Shown here: positions 29,724 through 39,619 of the stretch, piece after piece
Layout: each line of letters opens with the position of its first letter
Numbering within the stretch: position 1 is the stretch's first letter
Virus record (IMG/VR): IMGVR_UViG_3300022074_000061
Location: 1-52,838 of that record
Source: a virus
Direction: 5' to 3' (one strand)
DNA length: 52,838 nucleotides
Made by a program: the position numbers and the translations under genes
The notes under the pieces: model-generated
Told to the model about the DNA's origin: nothing
The model's database searches: none
Seen by the model: the letters and a program-made list of their open reading frames with translations, nothing else

Positions 29724-30653
29724 ATGATTACAAATCCATATAATGAGCTTACAGAAAACCCAACAGGTGATGGACCAATTAAAACTTTTGATGATCCAGA
29801 TCTACCAGGAGGGCTTAATCCAGGATCTACAGGTGGAGGGGGCATTAATCCTTATGGTGGTAGTAATCCTACAGCCGCTAGTCAGCTTAATAGAATGGTA
29901 AGACCTAGTGCTAATATGATGATGACTGACAGATCTACGTCTAGTAGAATGGGTGGAGGCTTTTTACCTAGTCAAAGATTTGATCCAGAACTATATTTGA
30001 ATCAAGGAATGCTTGGAGATAATGTAAAGCAATACGGATTAGGTGGATTCTTTTCTTCTTTAGGTGAAGGTATTGTACAGCTTTATGAAGGAACCGCAGA
30101 TGTTCTTGATGATATATCTTCTTTTTTTACAGGTTATGATGATGACTATTATCAAGACAGAGGGGTTGTAAATGAAGAAGGAAATAAAACAGCTTCAATA
30201 AATCCAGATGGCTCACTGAATATGCAGACAGGACAAGAAGGTACAGTAGATCTTTCAGGTAGAAAACTCTCTGATGATGGTAGTGGTCTTCAGTTATTAA
30301 GAGCTGGAATGCTACGTAAAGATCCAAGTCCAGCTATAGATAGAAGCATAGACATGGGACAACAACAAGACATGATGCCTACAGGACAAAGAAGAGTAGT
30401 AAATCCTTTTGGATCAAGTGCCTTTACTGGTTCGGGTGATGCGACAGCAACAGAGTCTAATCCATATGGCAAACAAGATCTTGACAATCCATATATTAGA
30501 GAAAATGTAAATGTATTTAACAAAGGGGGTATGATTGATAAAGAAATGACATACGAGGGTAGCGGCAGCTTTAGTGAACTAGCGAACAGAGTCATTGCTA
30601 AAAACCAAATAAAAAAGATAAGACAAAGATTTACTAACGGAGGTATATTCTAA
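29724..30653 (+). CDS. Putative virion protein, 309 residues
   Basis: Start taken at the ATG 29724; a TTG at 29706 lies inside the promoter. Low-complexity Gly/Asn/Pro/Met-rich regions (GGLNPGSTGGGGINPYGG) flank a short hydrophobic segment (YGLGGFFSSLGEGIVQLYEG). The end KIRQRFTNGGIF and the phrase VFNKGGMI resemble Gly-rich motifs in the lysin protein at 49637 (SFENGGILQAAG). Probably a minor head or ejected protein; first gene of the block. Confidence 0.5.
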   Translation: MITNPYNELTENPTGDGPIKTFDDPDLPGGLNPGSTGGGGINPYGGSNPTAASQLNRMVRPSANMMMTDRSTSSRMGGGFLPSQRFDPELYLNQGMLGDNVKQYGLGGFFSSLGEGIVQLYEGTADVLDDISSFFTGYDDDYYQDRGVVNEEGNKTASINPDGSLNMQTGQEGTVDLSGRKLSDDGSGLQLLRAGMLRKDPSPAIDRSIDMGQQQDMMPTGQRRVVNPFGSSAFTGSGDATATESNPYGKQDLDNPYIRENVNVFNKGGMIDKEMTYEGSGSFSELANRVIAKNQIKKIRQRFTNGGIF

Positions 30654-30883
30654 TGAAAGAAATAGAAACAGTATTCACAACAGTCAATGCAACTGAAAGT
30701 ATTTATCAAATAGAAAGAACATATGTTGATATGTACGATCTAATAATGGATGAAGATAAAATCATAGCAAATATGATTAACTCAGGTTTTGATGTGACTG
30801 ATACTGCCTGGAGCATTGAAACTCATGACTTAGATGATAATTGTTTATACAAACTATCTTTGACTGTAGAATACAATGGCTAA
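30653..30883 (+). CDS. Hypothetical protein, 76 residues
   Basis: Acidic, mixed fold (ESIYQIERTYVDMYDLIMDE, SLTVEYNG). TAATG overlap with the next gene and one-base overlap with the previous one. Unrecognised. Confidence 0.5.
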   Translation: MKEIETVFTTVNATESIYQIERTYVDMYDLIMDEDKIIANMINSGFDVTDTAWSIETHDLDDNCLYKLSLTVEYNG

Positions 30884-31413
30884 TGTATTTATTAAAATTA
30901 AATCGTAAAGGTGATATATTCAAGGACGATGATGGGGTAACAGGAGTGCCAGAGTTCTTGGGTATTATCAAAAAAGAAAAATTCGGGCCTACGGCCCTCA
31001 AGTGGATTGCATTAGTCTACGACTATGAAAGTCCATACAGACATTACTCAGAACAAGAACGCAAGAAAGCAGTCAGTAAAGACTTGTATGATACGTACAA
31101 TTGGAAAGGACAGAATGATCCTACTTTACTTGCGGCTTGTGATAAATATATAAAGCTACAATTTGATCCCCTTGACGAACAACTTATAGCTTTCAACAAA
31201 AAAATAAATCAGTTCACTGAACTTATTGACGTAATGCAGCTCAATGAAGAGAATGCAGAGCTGTTACAAAAACTTATGATTGGTGTAGAAAAGATATTAA
31301 AGACTAGACAGACATTACTTGATGCTATAGAGAGAAGGGGGGAGCGACAAAAGATAGCGGGTAACAAGGGGCTTAGTTTTTTAGAAAGAAGAAAAGAGAT
31401 GCAAAGTGGCTAA
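30883..31413 (+). CDS. Conserved protein upstream of terminase
   Basis: 176 residues from the ATG at 30883 (TAATG overlap); a longer start would lie in the previous gene. FGPTALKWIALVYDYESPYR is followed by long helices (LIAFNKKINQFTELIDVMQL) and a basic end (SFLERRKEMQSG). Position two genes before the large terminase would suit a small terminase subunit, but no helix-turn-helix is obvious; treat as candidate only. Confidence 0.5.
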   Translation: MYLLKLNRKGDIFKDDDGVTGVPEFLGIIKKEKFGPTALKWIALVYDYESPYRHYSEQERKKAVSKDLYDTYNWKGQNDPTLLAACDKYIKLQFDPLDEQLIAFNKKINQFTELIDVMQLNEENAELLQKLMIGVEKILKTRQTLLDAIERRGERQKIAGNKGLSFLERRKEMQSG

Positions 31414-31624
31414 TGGCCCTGTATACAAATTAGATTATGTGTACAAGAGATACATTAAACATTACAAGCAAGGAAACTTGAAACGTGCACAAGAATATAA
31501 TAAGATAGCACAAAAGTTTCACGGTGTAGACTTAGATATAAGATATCACAATAAGTTGGCCAGCCAGGAACAAGCTAAAGGCTTGTATGGTATTGGTAAA
31601 GTCAAAAGAATAAAGTATGGGTAA
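31406..31624 (+). CDS. Small basic protein, 72 residues
   Basis: GTG start inside the end of the previous gene. Lys/Tyr-rich, with a TPR-like helical pair (YIKHYKQGNLKRAQEYNKIA). Overlaps the terminase gene by eight bases. A packaging partner is plausible from context. Confidence 0.5.
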   Translation: MANGPVYKLDYVYKRYIKHYKQGNLKRAQEYNKIAQKFHGVDLDIRYHNKLASQEQAKGLYGIGKVKRIKYG

Positions 31625-33437
31625 GATAAAAAAAGATCCACAAAGATATAGACCTATTGCTAATAATGGGCATCCAGATCTGAATCCAGACTCTGTGCAA
31701 TATCAAGAGTACTGGGCACAAGAAATGGATAGGTGCGTCAATGGTTATAAACCAAAAAGCATGAAGAAAATATCAGGTAAATACTATTTCTACCTTAACT
31801 ACTATATGATTCTTGGTAATGACGGAACTAGTGGTAATCGTAAAACCTTAATACATCCATGGTATAGAGCTATGGATCATGAATACTTTGATACCATAGA
31901 AATCTGTAAAGATGAAGGTAAAGGTATGATTGTAATAAAAGCCAGAGATAAAGGTTTTTCTTATATGAACTCTGGTGCTGTGGCACACGAATATACATTC
32001 TTTCCATTTAATGATGTAGGGGTTGCAGCAGGATTACAAGCTACAGCAGATGCTTTCTTTGATAAAGTAAAAAAAGGATTGAATGGTATACATCCTAACT
32101 TTAAACACTCAGTTCTTAAAGACACAACAGACATTATGCGTAGTGGATACAAGCAAAAGAACAAAGACGGTAAGTGGGAAACAGGTGGCTACCAATCTAC
32201 AATTATCTGTCGTACTATGGATAATCCTGAAGTATTTAAAGGGGAACGTGTTAGTCTTATGGTGTTTGAAGAAGCGGGTGAATTTAAGAAACTAAAAAAC
32301 GCATACATGTCATCTAAAGCGTGTTTCATGGATGGAGATATACAGTTTGGTGTACCTATAGTTGGAGGAACTGGTGGTGATATAACCAAAGCATCTAAAG
32401 ACTTTATGGATATGTATTATAGCTACGATGCTTATAATCTTATACCTATGTTTATTCCAGCATCTAGGGCGTACTATGGATTCTTTGATATTAATACTGG
32501 TGTAGAAAATGAGAAAGCAGCAATAGAAAAGCTAACAGAAGAGCGAGACAACATACAAAAGTCTGGTGACAATGACGCTTATAATCTACACGTACAAAAC
32601 TATCCACTTACTGTTGAAGAAGCATTTCTTAATACCAAGTCATCACGATTTGACATATCATTACTCAATGCACAAAGGTCAAGAATATTGTCTAGTATTG
32701 ATTTCAGATCACAAATACAAAGAGGATATCTAGATTGGGAGCTAGGCAATGAAGAGTTTGCCGTAAAATGGAGACCACACCCAGAAGGGCCATACAGAAT
32801 ACTAACACATCCTATGACAGAGTATCGTTTCTTAGATATAGGCGGGGTAGACTCGTATGATCAGGATACTGCTGGCGCATCAGATTCTTTGGGTAGTGCA
32901 ATAATTTATCGTAGATTTGCAAATACAGATGTACCAAGCGATTATGTTATCGCAGAATACACTGATAGACCACCTAAAAAAGAAGACTTTTGGGATGGTG
33001 TGTTGAAGCTAGCAGTTTACTATAATGCAAAAATGCTAGTTGAATACACAAAGATAGGTATATTAGATTATTTCAAACGTATGAATGCATTGAAATATTT
33101 AAAAGAAAAGCCAGAGTCTGCACACAACCCTGGTACAAAAACTAGAAATAGATATGGTGTGCATATGAATAAGCAAGTCAAGTCTTTACTTGAAGATTTG
33201 ATTGATGATTATATAAGAGAAAATGTTGAAGACATATGGTTTATGGATCTGATAGATGAGCTAGCAGTATATGGCAGACAGAATACTGACCGTGCTATGG
33301 CTTTTGGATTATGTTTAATACACAACATAGATAATTATAGATTACAAGTAAGTGATTATGAAGAAGAAAAAGATTTAGGTTTTAGGTATTATAAAATGGG
33401 TTGGAACGGTATACCCACACAAATGAATAAAATATGA
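31617..33437 (+). CDS. terL: Large terminase subunit
   Basis: 606 residues. The ATPase half has a Walker A-like KARDKGFSY (108-116), Walker B VSLMVFEEAGEF (212-223) and the coupling motif VGGTGGDI (249-256). The nuclease half begins near 400 with FLDIGGVDSYDQD (405-417), the first metal-binding acidic cluster, and FMDLIDELAVYG near the end. It translocates DNA into the prohead and cuts concatemers. Length and order (followed at once by portal) fit crAss-like and related podoviruses. Overlaps the portal gene by four bases. Confidence 0.88.
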   Translation: MGKIKKDPQRYRPIANNGHPDLNPDSVQYQEYWAQEMDRCVNGYKPKSMKKISGKYYFYLNYYMILGNDGTSGNRKTLIHPWYRAMDHEYFDTIEICKDEGKGMIVIKARDKGFSYMNSGAVAHEYTFFPFNDVGVAAGLQATADAFFDKVKKGLNGIHPNFKHSVLKDTTDIMRSGYKQKNKDGKWETGGYQSTIICRTMDNPEVFKGERVSLMVFEEAGEFKKLKNAYMSSKACFMDGDIQFGVPIVGGTGGDITKASKDFMDMYYSYDAYNLIPMFIPASRAYYGFFDINTGVENEKAAIEKLTEERDNIQKSGDNDAYNLHVQNYPLTVEEAFLNTKSSRFDISLLNAQRSRILSSIDFRSQIQRGYLDWELGNEEFAVKWRPHPEGPYRILTHPMTEYRFLDIGGVDSYDQDTAGASDSLGSAIIYRRFANTDVPSDYVIAEYTDRPPKKEDFWDGVLKLAVYYNAKMLVEYTKIGILDYFKRMNALKYLKEKPESAHNPGTKTRNRYGVHMNKQVKSLLEDLIDDYIRENVEDIWFMDLIDELAVYGRQNTDRAMAFGLCLIHNIDNYRLQVSDYEEEKDLGFRYYKMGWNGIPTQMNKI

Positions 33438-35692
33438 AAAAAGATTACTCTCCAATGCCACCCCTGGTATTGTCTGAAGCAGAAAAGACTCCAGAGTGGT
33501 GTGAACAAGTTTTAGATTCTATTATAAGCTACATGTCATATGATGATGGTTTTTACCTGTCAGGTAGAACGAAAGATATTAGAAACTATTTGATATATAA
33601 CGGACAGGTTAATCAACAAGATTATAGCTATATAACAGAACAGTATGGATTAACATATCCTGCAAGACTTGTAAACTATCCAATCATTACGCCTAAAATT
33701 GATTTGTTAGTTGGAGAAGAAATCAGGCGACCGCTTGACATGAAAGTTACTACAATTAACAAAGATGCTATCATAAGAAAGCTAGATCATAAAGTAGCTA
33801 TTACAATGAGAGCTTTGTTGCAAGACATCCATGATGAGTTTGAACAACAACAAGGTGTAAGTATTATAGAGCAAGGAACAGGTATGCCTGTGCCAGAGGA
33901 TATTGAAACTTACATGAAATACAACTATCGTGAAATGGTAGAGGAAACTGCACAAGATGGTTTGGAGTATGTAATAAATAGATACAATGTAAAAGATATA
34001 TTTAAAGAAGGATTTAGAGATTTACTTGTAACAGGTAAAGAGTTTTACAAAGTTGAAATAAAAAATGGTGATCCATTTGTTAGGCGTGTAGATCCAAGAC
34101 AAATTGTATTTGATGCTTCTGCACACTCAGATTATATAGACGAAGCTAACTGGGTAGGTGAAGAAAGATATATGTCAGTCAATGAAATCAATGATGAATA
34201 CAAAGAAGAGCTTACAGAAGAAGATCTGTTAGAATTAGAAAACATGCGTAATGCATATTACAATTCAGATCAATATAGTGAGTACAATGCTAGTTTTGAT
34301 TGGATTGATGCGGGCTATGGTAAAGAAACTAGAATACGTGTAATACAGTGTGAGTGGAAATCACTTAGAGCTATTAAGTATAAAGTTTCTGAAAACAAAT
34401 ATGATCCTAACAGACCATTTAGAAAAATAGTAAAAGATACATACAAGGCAAGAAAAGGTGAAGTAGTTGAAGTAAAGTATGTAGATGATTTATGGGAAGC
34501 AACAAAGATTGGGGGCAAAATTTTAATTAGAGCTAGACGTAGAAGTAATCAAGTTCGTAGTGTGGATGATCCAGGAACAAGTCCTTTATCATATGTTGGC
34601 TGTATATATAATAACACTACAGGTAAAAGTGTATCTATGGTAGATTTACTAGATAATATACAGATGCTTTATAATATAGTCATTTATCAAATTGAGTTAG
34701 CTATGGCTAGATCAGGTGGTAAGGCTGTAGTATATGATGTATCGCAATTACCAACTAACGCTGGTATGGATATACAGACTGTATTGTATCATTTGAAAAC
34801 TGATGGTATTATACCAATCAATTCAAAAGATGAGGGTAATCAAGTTAGCTCATTTAATCAATTTCAGCAAATAGACTTTACATTATCTCAGTCAGTACAG
34901 CAGTTGATCAATCTTAAGATGATGTTAGAAGAAATGGCTGGTCAAATATCTGGAGTATCCAGACAAAGAGAAGGAGCAGTTGGTCAGTATGAGTATGTTG
35001 GTAATGTACAGAGAAGTGTGATCCAGTCAGCAACAATTACAGAAAGCTGGTTTAAATCACACGCTGAAGTAAAACAAAAAGTATTAGAAAGACTTTGTAA
35101 TTTAATGAAAGTATGTTGGGCTGGTGGTAAAAAAGCTGCAATGATATTAGGTGATGGGGCTTACAAGTTTTTGAATGTAATGCCAGATATAGCTTTACAA
35201 GACTTTGGATTATATGTAGGTGACAGCGGTAAAGACGATGCAATGAAACAGGTAGTTCAGCAATTATCACAAGCAGCCTTACAATCAGGCAACATTGATT
35301 TGCTTAATGTTATCAAAGTATTAAAAGCTGACACACTTACTGAAGCTGAAAAAGTTTTAGAAAAAGGTATGGATGTAATGAAGCAACAGCAAATGCAACA
35401 ACAGCAAGTGGCTATGCAGCAACAACAAGCCCTGCAACAAGCTCAACAATCTGATCTGCAGAAACAAGCACAGCTTAAAGAAATTGATAATCAAGCAAAA
35501 AGAGATGTAGCACAGATTGGCGCACGGTCAAGAGTTGATGTGGCTAAGTTGCAAACAGATGCACAGCGTGATATTAATGATGCAAAAGAATCATCAGACA
35601 GAACCAAAAAAGCTCTGGATGTTTCACTAAGTCAGGAAACACCACGTACATCAACAGTAAGGCAAGTAGAAGAGGCAAAAGAAAGAATATAA
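33434..35692 (+). CDS. Portal protein
   Basis: 752 residues, typical of the large portals of crAss-like phages. The N-terminal half contains NYPIITPKIDLLVGEEIRRP, a characteristic portal phrase, and VTGKEFYKVEI, VRRVDPRQIVFD. The central part has the long helices of the stem and crown; the C-terminal 100 residues are Gln-rich coiled coil (KQQQMQQQQVAMQQQQ). It forms the dodecameric DNA gate bound by the terminase encoded just upstream. Confidence 0.82.
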   Translation: MKKDYSPMPPLVLSEAEKTPEWCEQVLDSIISYMSYDDGFYLSGRTKDIRNYLIYNGQVNQQDYSYITEQYGLTYPARLVNYPIITPKIDLLVGEEIRRPLDMKVTTINKDAIIRKLDHKVAITMRALLQDIHDEFEQQQGVSIIEQGTGMPVPEDIETYMKYNYREMVEETAQDGLEYVINRYNVKDIFKEGFRDLLVTGKEFYKVEIKNGDPFVRRVDPRQIVFDASAHSDYIDEANWVGEERYMSVNEINDEYKEELTEEDLLELENMRNAYYNSDQYSEYNASFDWIDAGYGKETRIRVIQCEWKSLRAIKYKVSENKYDPNRPFRKIVKDTYKARKGEVVEVKYVDDLWEATKIGGKILIRARRRSNQVRSVDDPGTSPLSYVGCIYNNTTGKSVSMVDLLDNIQMLYNIVIYQIELAMARSGGKAVVYDVSQLPTNAGMDIQTVLYHLKTDGIIPINSKDEGNQVSSFNQFQQIDFTLSQSVQQLINLKMMLEEMAGQISGVSRQREGAVGQYEYVGNVQRSVIQSATITESWFKSHAEVKQKVLERLCNLMKVCWAGGKKAAMILGDGAYKFLNVMPDIALQDFGLYVGDSGKDDAMKQVVQQLSQAALQSGNIDLLNVIKVLKADTLTEAEKVLEKGMDVMKQQQMQQQQVAMQQQQALQQAQQSDLQKQAQLKEIDNQAKRDVAQIGARSRVDVAKLQTDAQRDINDAKESSDRTKKALDVSLSQETPRTSTVRQVEEAKERI

Positions 35693-35699
35693 AATTTAT

Positions 35700-35707
35700 T
35701 ATATTTG
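35700..35707 (+). promoter_or_regulatory. -7 element TATATTTG before the scaffold gene
   Basis: TATATTTG in the context AAATTTATTATATTTGCAA, 19 bases before the ATG at 35727. It gives scaffold and capsid a separate transcript from terminase and portal. Confidence 0.65.
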
Positions 35708-35726
35708 CAAATAAAAATAAAACAAA

Positions 35727-36752
35727 ATGGCAGAAGAATCAAAATTAGTTGCAGAGACTACGGAGTCTACTGAAACACAAGAGAAATTTAATCCACTAGC
35801 ATTCACAACGGATAACTATGTGGAAGAAAAAGAAACAGAAGTAACAGAAGAATCAAATGAAAAAACTGAATCTGCTGAAGCTACTGAAACTGAAACTAAC
35901 GAAGAAAAAGAAACTACAGAAGAAAAGGAACAAGAAGAACAGGAAGAAGGGTTTTCTTGGGATTCTGTTAAAGTAGAAGAAGAAAATAAAGATGAAGAAG
36001 AGGTCTATAATTGGGATCAAGAAGATGTTGATGAGACCAAAGAGAAGATTGAAACTAATGAATTAGATTGGGAAAAAGTTTCTAAAGAACTTAATCTTGA
36101 GGCTAAATCAAAAGACGAGCTCCTTGAAATAATAAATGGTTTTGCAAACCAAACACCTGTTGCAGACACGTCACAGGTTTCAGAACTTAGACGATATTTA
36201 TCATTCAATGATAGAGATTTAGTTGCTGAAGAACTTAAAGCAGACGGTATGGATGCTGGAGAAATTGAAGAGTCTTTAGACAAACTAGAGGATGCGGGCA
36301 TGATTAAGATAAAAGCAAAAAGCATTAGAAGAGTAATTAATAATGCTATTGAATCGCAAACTGCACAAACAAAAAAACAAGTTGAAGCTGAACAAAAACA
36401 AAGAAAAGAGGGTGCAGCAAAAGCTAAAAAAGAATTACAAAACACAATCAAAAACATGAGTGAGTTCATGGGCGGGAAAGTAACTAAAAAACAGAAGGAA
36501 GAGGTATACAAATATGCCACAGGTAAAATGATGAATGACATTTACAACAGTCATGCCAATGTAGCTGACGTTGCAATGTTCATGCTTTACCGAAAGCAAA
36601 TTGAAAAAATTCTTCGTTCTCAAGGCTTGGAAGATGGCAAAGCCGCTATCATGGATAGCATTGTATCTCCAAGTTTGAATACTGGAAAAGGCAAACCGAA
36701 ATATAAAATAAAAGACGGTGCGTTTAATCCAAAAGCGTTCATGGGCAAGTAG
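35727..36752 (+). CDS. Putative scaffold protein
   Basis: 341 residues. The first 120 are extremely acidic and Glu/Thr-rich (ETNEEKETTEEKEQEEQEEG) with repeated W-D phrases (SWDSVKVEE, YNWDQED, LDWEKV). The rest is helical and basic, ending KPKYKIKDGAFNPKAFMGK, a likely capsid-binding tail. Location between portal and capsid genes and this charge pattern fit an internal scaffold. No protease motif was seen. Confidence 0.7.
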   Translation: MAEESKLVAETTESTETQEKFNPLAFTTDNYVEEKETEVTEESNEKTESAEATETETNEEKETTEEKEQEEQEEGFSWDSVKVEEENKDEEEVYNWDQEDVDETKEKIETNELDWEKVSKELNLEAKSKDELLEIINGFANQTPVADTSQVSELRRYLSFNDRDLVAEELKADGMDAGEIEESLDKLEDAGMIKIKAKSIRRVINNAIESQTAQTKKQVEAEQKQRKEGAAKAKKELQNTIKNMSEFMGGKVTKKQKEEVYKYATGKMMNDIYNSHANVADVAMFMLYRKQIEKILRSQGLEDGKAAIMDSIVSPSLNTGKGKPKYKIKDGAFNPKAFMGK

Positions 36753-36836
36753 GCTTACATGAGATAGTCAAAGACTGCTTAGAGTTGAAAGTTAATTGGA
36801 CAAAGTAAAATGTTTAATTAATTTAAAAATAATAAA

Positions 36837-38426
36837 ATGGCTAGAGTTTATACAGGTACCTATGGTTCAGGTACTACGGCCGAGAATGCGTTGAACACAG
36901 CTCTAATGCAATACCCAGAGATTGCTAGAACTTTAATTCAACAGTATCCTCGTTATGCTGCTACATATCTATTAGAAAGAACTGGTAGATTTGCAGCTGA
37001 AAAAGTCCTTGGGGACAATTCGTTTGAATGGAAGGTTATGGGAAGATATAACACTCCTTCATTTTCTAATGGTTGGATTTCAACTGATGGTGTAACATTT
37101 GTAGGTAGTGCTGCTGGTTCAGGAGCTGCTACATTAAGTGGATCAGCTATTGCTGCTGCTGATGCAAATGGAAATCAATTCTTTTTATCATTTGATGGTG
37201 AAGGAATTTACACTACTGCTGGTTTTGCAAATGCAAGTTTTCTAAACAAATTTGACTTAGTAAGATTTCAATCAGGAGCTACTGCAATTGTAGTAGAAGA
37301 TCCTGTAACAGATGTTGCAAGAGCAGCAGCAAACAGTGGGCTTATTGTTACAAGCGCATCTGCTGTTGTTAAATTTGAAATGGTAGACGGTACTGCTAAT
37401 CCTTTACAACTAAGTGATATTCAAGCTGGAGCAATTGTTGCTTCTATTGGATCTGCATTTCCAAATGGATCTAACGGTGCAGATGTAGGTGAAAACTACG
37501 TATATCCTTCAACACATAAGAACTATTTAACTACAATGAGAAAGAAAGTTTCTGTTTCAGGTAAAGATTTAACAGATGTTTCTTGGATTGAAAATAATGG
37601 TTCTAGACTTTGGTACTTTACTAAAGAGCAAATGATGATGGATGAATTTATGTACCAACAAGAATTACAAAGATGGTATGGTAGAAAATCAATTACTAAT
37701 GAAGGTTCAGGTTCAGTTGCTAGACCAGGCGGTCTTGTCAGTTCTGCAACTGGATTATCAGGAACATTAGCAACTTCTATTGTTACTGGTGATGGTTTAT
37801 TAGCACAGATTGATTCATCTAACCAAGCATCTTATACTTTAGGATCTTTAACTGAAGATATCATTACTGAGTTTATCGCTAAGATATCTCTTAATGCAAC
37901 TTCTGCTGAAGGTAATGAGTATGTTGTGATGACTGGTACAGAAGGAAGATTAGCATTCCACAGAGCTATGAAAGACCTTATTGTTGCACCTGCTGGTTCG
38001 TTTACTGGAGGTTCAATGGAAGGTGTTGCTGGTGATGTAGAATTAGGTGCTAACTTCACTTCTTACAGCGCATTGGGTAATAAAATTACTATTGCACACT
38101 GCCCTGTATTTGATGATCCAAATTTACATTCTCTTGCTGGTGGAACTAACTCGTTTGGTGACAACAGATTAAAAGAGTCTGCTAAAATGGTATTCCTAGA
38201 CTTCGGAAGAACTTCTGGTGTTTCTAACATTGAGATGGTTACTAAAGGAGCTGAAGGAGTAAATAGAAGTATGATTAAGAAGTATGTGGCTGGTATGGTA
38301 AACCCATATGACCAACAAGCAATCTTGGCTGCTAACGCTGATGACAAATTTGAAGCACACGTGCTTTCAGAAACTGGAATCGTTGTTAGAAACCCATTAT
38401 CTTGTGGTATATTAAGTGCATCGTAA
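36837..38426 (+). CDS. Major capsid protein
   Basis: 529 residues, expected HK97 fold. N-terminal helical part (NALNTALMQYPEIARTLIQQ) is followed by beta-rich segments; NYLTTMRKKVSVSGKDLTDV and LWYFTKEQMMMDEFMYQQEL in the middle resemble the spine region, and MIKKYVAGMVNPY with a final domain completes it. Codons are the most regular in the window, as expected for an abundant protein. It has a Bacteroidetes-type A-rich leader but no clear TAnnTTTG. Assigned from position after the scaffold, size and composition. Confidence 0.8.
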   Translation: MARVYTGTYGSGTTAENALNTALMQYPEIARTLIQQYPRYAATYLLERTGRFAAEKVLGDNSFEWKVMGRYNTPSFSNGWISTDGVTFVGSAAGSGAATLSGSAIAAADANGNQFFLSFDGEGIYTTAGFANASFLNKFDLVRFQSGATAIVVEDPVTDVARAAANSGLIVTSASAVVKFEMVDGTANPLQLSDIQAGAIVASIGSAFPNGSNGADVGENYVYPSTHKNYLTTMRKKVSVSGKDLTDVSWIENNGSRLWYFTKEQMMMDEFMYQQELQRWYGRKSITNEGSGSVARPGGLVSSATGLSGTLATSIVTGDGLLAQIDSSNQASYTLGSLTEDIITEFIAKISLNATSAEGNEYVVMTGTEGRLAFHRAMKDLIVAPAGSFTGGSMEGVAGDVELGANFTSYSALGNKITIAHCPVFDDPNLHSLAGGTNSFGDNRLKESAKMVFLDFGRTSGVSNIEMVTKGAEGVNRSMIKKYVAGMVNPYDQQAILAANADDKFEAHVLSETGIVVRNPLSCGILSAS

Positions 38427-38452
38427 TTATTAACTTTTAAATATATAAAAAA

Positions 38453-38770
38453 ATGGCAAAATATATTAAATTCCAAGATGTAGCATCTAGTGCTAATACA
38501 GCTAATGTAGTAAATTACATTGAGGCTGGAGAAATAAAATATGTTTCAACAACTTCAACTACAGTGATATTTCACTCTATTGGAGCTGGTGCAAACGTAT
38601 CTGCATTAGATACTACTACAATTACATGTGCTAGTGGAGAATCTGTCAAATTAGCTGATATTCTAATGAAAGCAATTGGAGGTATGCGTAACGGCAGTAT
38701 CATAACAATTGATGTAGATTCAGGACACTCAGCTGCAGCGATATCTGATATATCATATGCAACAGTATAA
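38453..38770 (+). CDS. Small virion protein after capsid
   Basis: 105 residues, Ala/Ser/Thr-rich, beta-prone (YIEAGEIKYVSTTSTTVIFH). Between the capsid gene and a strong terminator, so it is made at capsid levels. A head decoration protein is the natural guess. Confidence 0.6.
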   Translation: MAKYIKFQDVASSANTANVVNYIEAGEIKYVSTTSTTVIFHSIGAGANVSALDTTTITCASGESVKLADILMKAIGGMRNGSIITIDVDSGHSAAAISDISYATV

Positions 38771-38785
38771 TAATTAACAACTAAC

Positions 38786-38828
38786 GGAGGTCTGTAGAAG
38801 ATCGTGCCTTTATGCAGGCCTCCTTTTT
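38786..38828 (+). terminator. Strong intrinsic terminator of the capsid unit
   Basis: GGAGGTCTGT pairs with GCAGGCCTCC (ten pairs, two of them G-T) and runs into TTTTT. It closes the scaffold-capsid-decoration transcript. Confidence 0.8.
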
Positions 38829-38852
38829 AATAACTTTAATAAATTTAGAAAA

Positions 38853-39353
38853 ATGGCAATAAAATTTGATTTTAACAGACTAAGAACTGCTGTAGATTCA
38901 TTCTATAAAGCTAAGGACACAGTCGGCGAAGAAGTAGTGCATTTACCTGCTTTAAAAAGTGTAAAGAAAGTAATTGCATTAGGTGACGCAAATGCAACTA
39001 TCATTGATGATGATAGCAACTCACTTTATGCTTTAACTGCTGCTACAACTGGTGATCGTACATATACTTTACCAGCTGCTGCAAAAGGATTGTGTTTTGA
39101 GTTTTTAGCTACTGTAGCGTCTAATGCACAAGCTTGTATTTTTGAAGTTCCATCTGGAGCTTTATTAGGCGGTGTATTAGCACAAAATGGTACTGGAACT
39201 ACAATTGTTCAGTCTGATCTTACAGATACCAAATTAACTCTTAATGATGATATAGAGCCAGGAACACACTTACAGTTTCGTTGCGTAGATGACACTAACT
39301 GGGTTGTTTCAGGTATTGTATTATCTGCAGATGCTAATCCAGCATTTAGTTAA
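38853..39353 (+). CDS. Beta-rich head protein
   Basis: 166 residues. A helical start (FDFNRLRTAVDSFYKAKDTV) precedes a beta domain (YALTAATTGDRTYTLPAAAK, HLQFRCVDDTNWVVSGIVL) resembling head-fibre or decoration domains of other marine phages. Flanked by terminators on both sides, so it is a single-gene unit; a weak promoter-like TAAATTTA lies before it. Confidence 0.6.
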   Translation: MAIKFDFNRLRTAVDSFYKAKDTVGEEVVHLPALKSVKKVIALGDANATIIDDDSNSLYALTAATTGDRTYTLPAAAKGLCFEFLATVASNAQACIFEVPSGALLGGVLAQNGTGTTIVQSDLTDTKLTLNDDIEPGTHLQFRCVDDTNWVVSGIVLSADANPAFS

Positions 39354-39370
39354 TAGATAATTAGAATTAA

Positions 39371-39391
39371 GGGGGAGCTTTATGCTCTCCC
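39371..39391 (+). terminator. Hairpin after the 38853 gene
   Basis: GGGGGAGC-TTTAT-GCTCTCCC: eight pairs with one G-T, in GAATT/AATTC flanks. The T tract is weak, and the next promoter begins ten bases later. Confidence 0.55.
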
Positions 39392-39400
39392 AAAATTCTT

Positions 39401-39408
39401 TATATTTG
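39401..39408 (+). promoter_or_regulatory. -7 element TATATTTG, near-leaderless
   Basis: TATATTTG ends four bases before the ATG at 39413, so the transcript should start at or next to the start codon. It follows a hairpin directly. Confidence 0.6.
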
Positions 39409-39412
39409 TGAT

Positions 39413-39619
39413 ATGAATTTAATACAATTTTTAAAAAGCATAGCTAAAGATCCAGAAGCCTGGGAAAAAAAACAAGTTGAAAATGCAAATAAAAATCAAG
39501 TTAGATTCAACATTGGTGGTCAATCAGGTTTTAAATGGAAGACTGAGTCTGCTAATAAAACTTGGGTAGAAAATGGAAAAGTAGTGAGAGATAGAAAAGG
39601 TAAAACAATAACAAAATAA
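39413..39619 (+). CDS. Small basic protein, 68 residues
   Basis: Helical start (LIQFLKSIAKDPEAWEKKQ) and a basic beta tail (GQSGFKWKTESANKTW). First gene of a connector unit, probably leaderless. Unrecognised. Confidence 0.5.
   Translation: MNLIQFLKSIAKDPEAWEKKQVENANKNQVRFNIGGQSGFKWKTESANKTWVENGKVVRDRKGKTITK

Noticed and set aside
36017-36541. 174-codon minus-strand open frame
   Set aside because: It lies wholly opposite the acidic scaffold gene; Glu/Lys codons read backwards give Ser/Phe/Leu-rich frames without stops. No leader or neighbour supports it.
38063-38476. 137-codon minus-strand frame
   Set aside because: Antisense to the end of the capsid gene and the start of its neighbour; spans two real genes.
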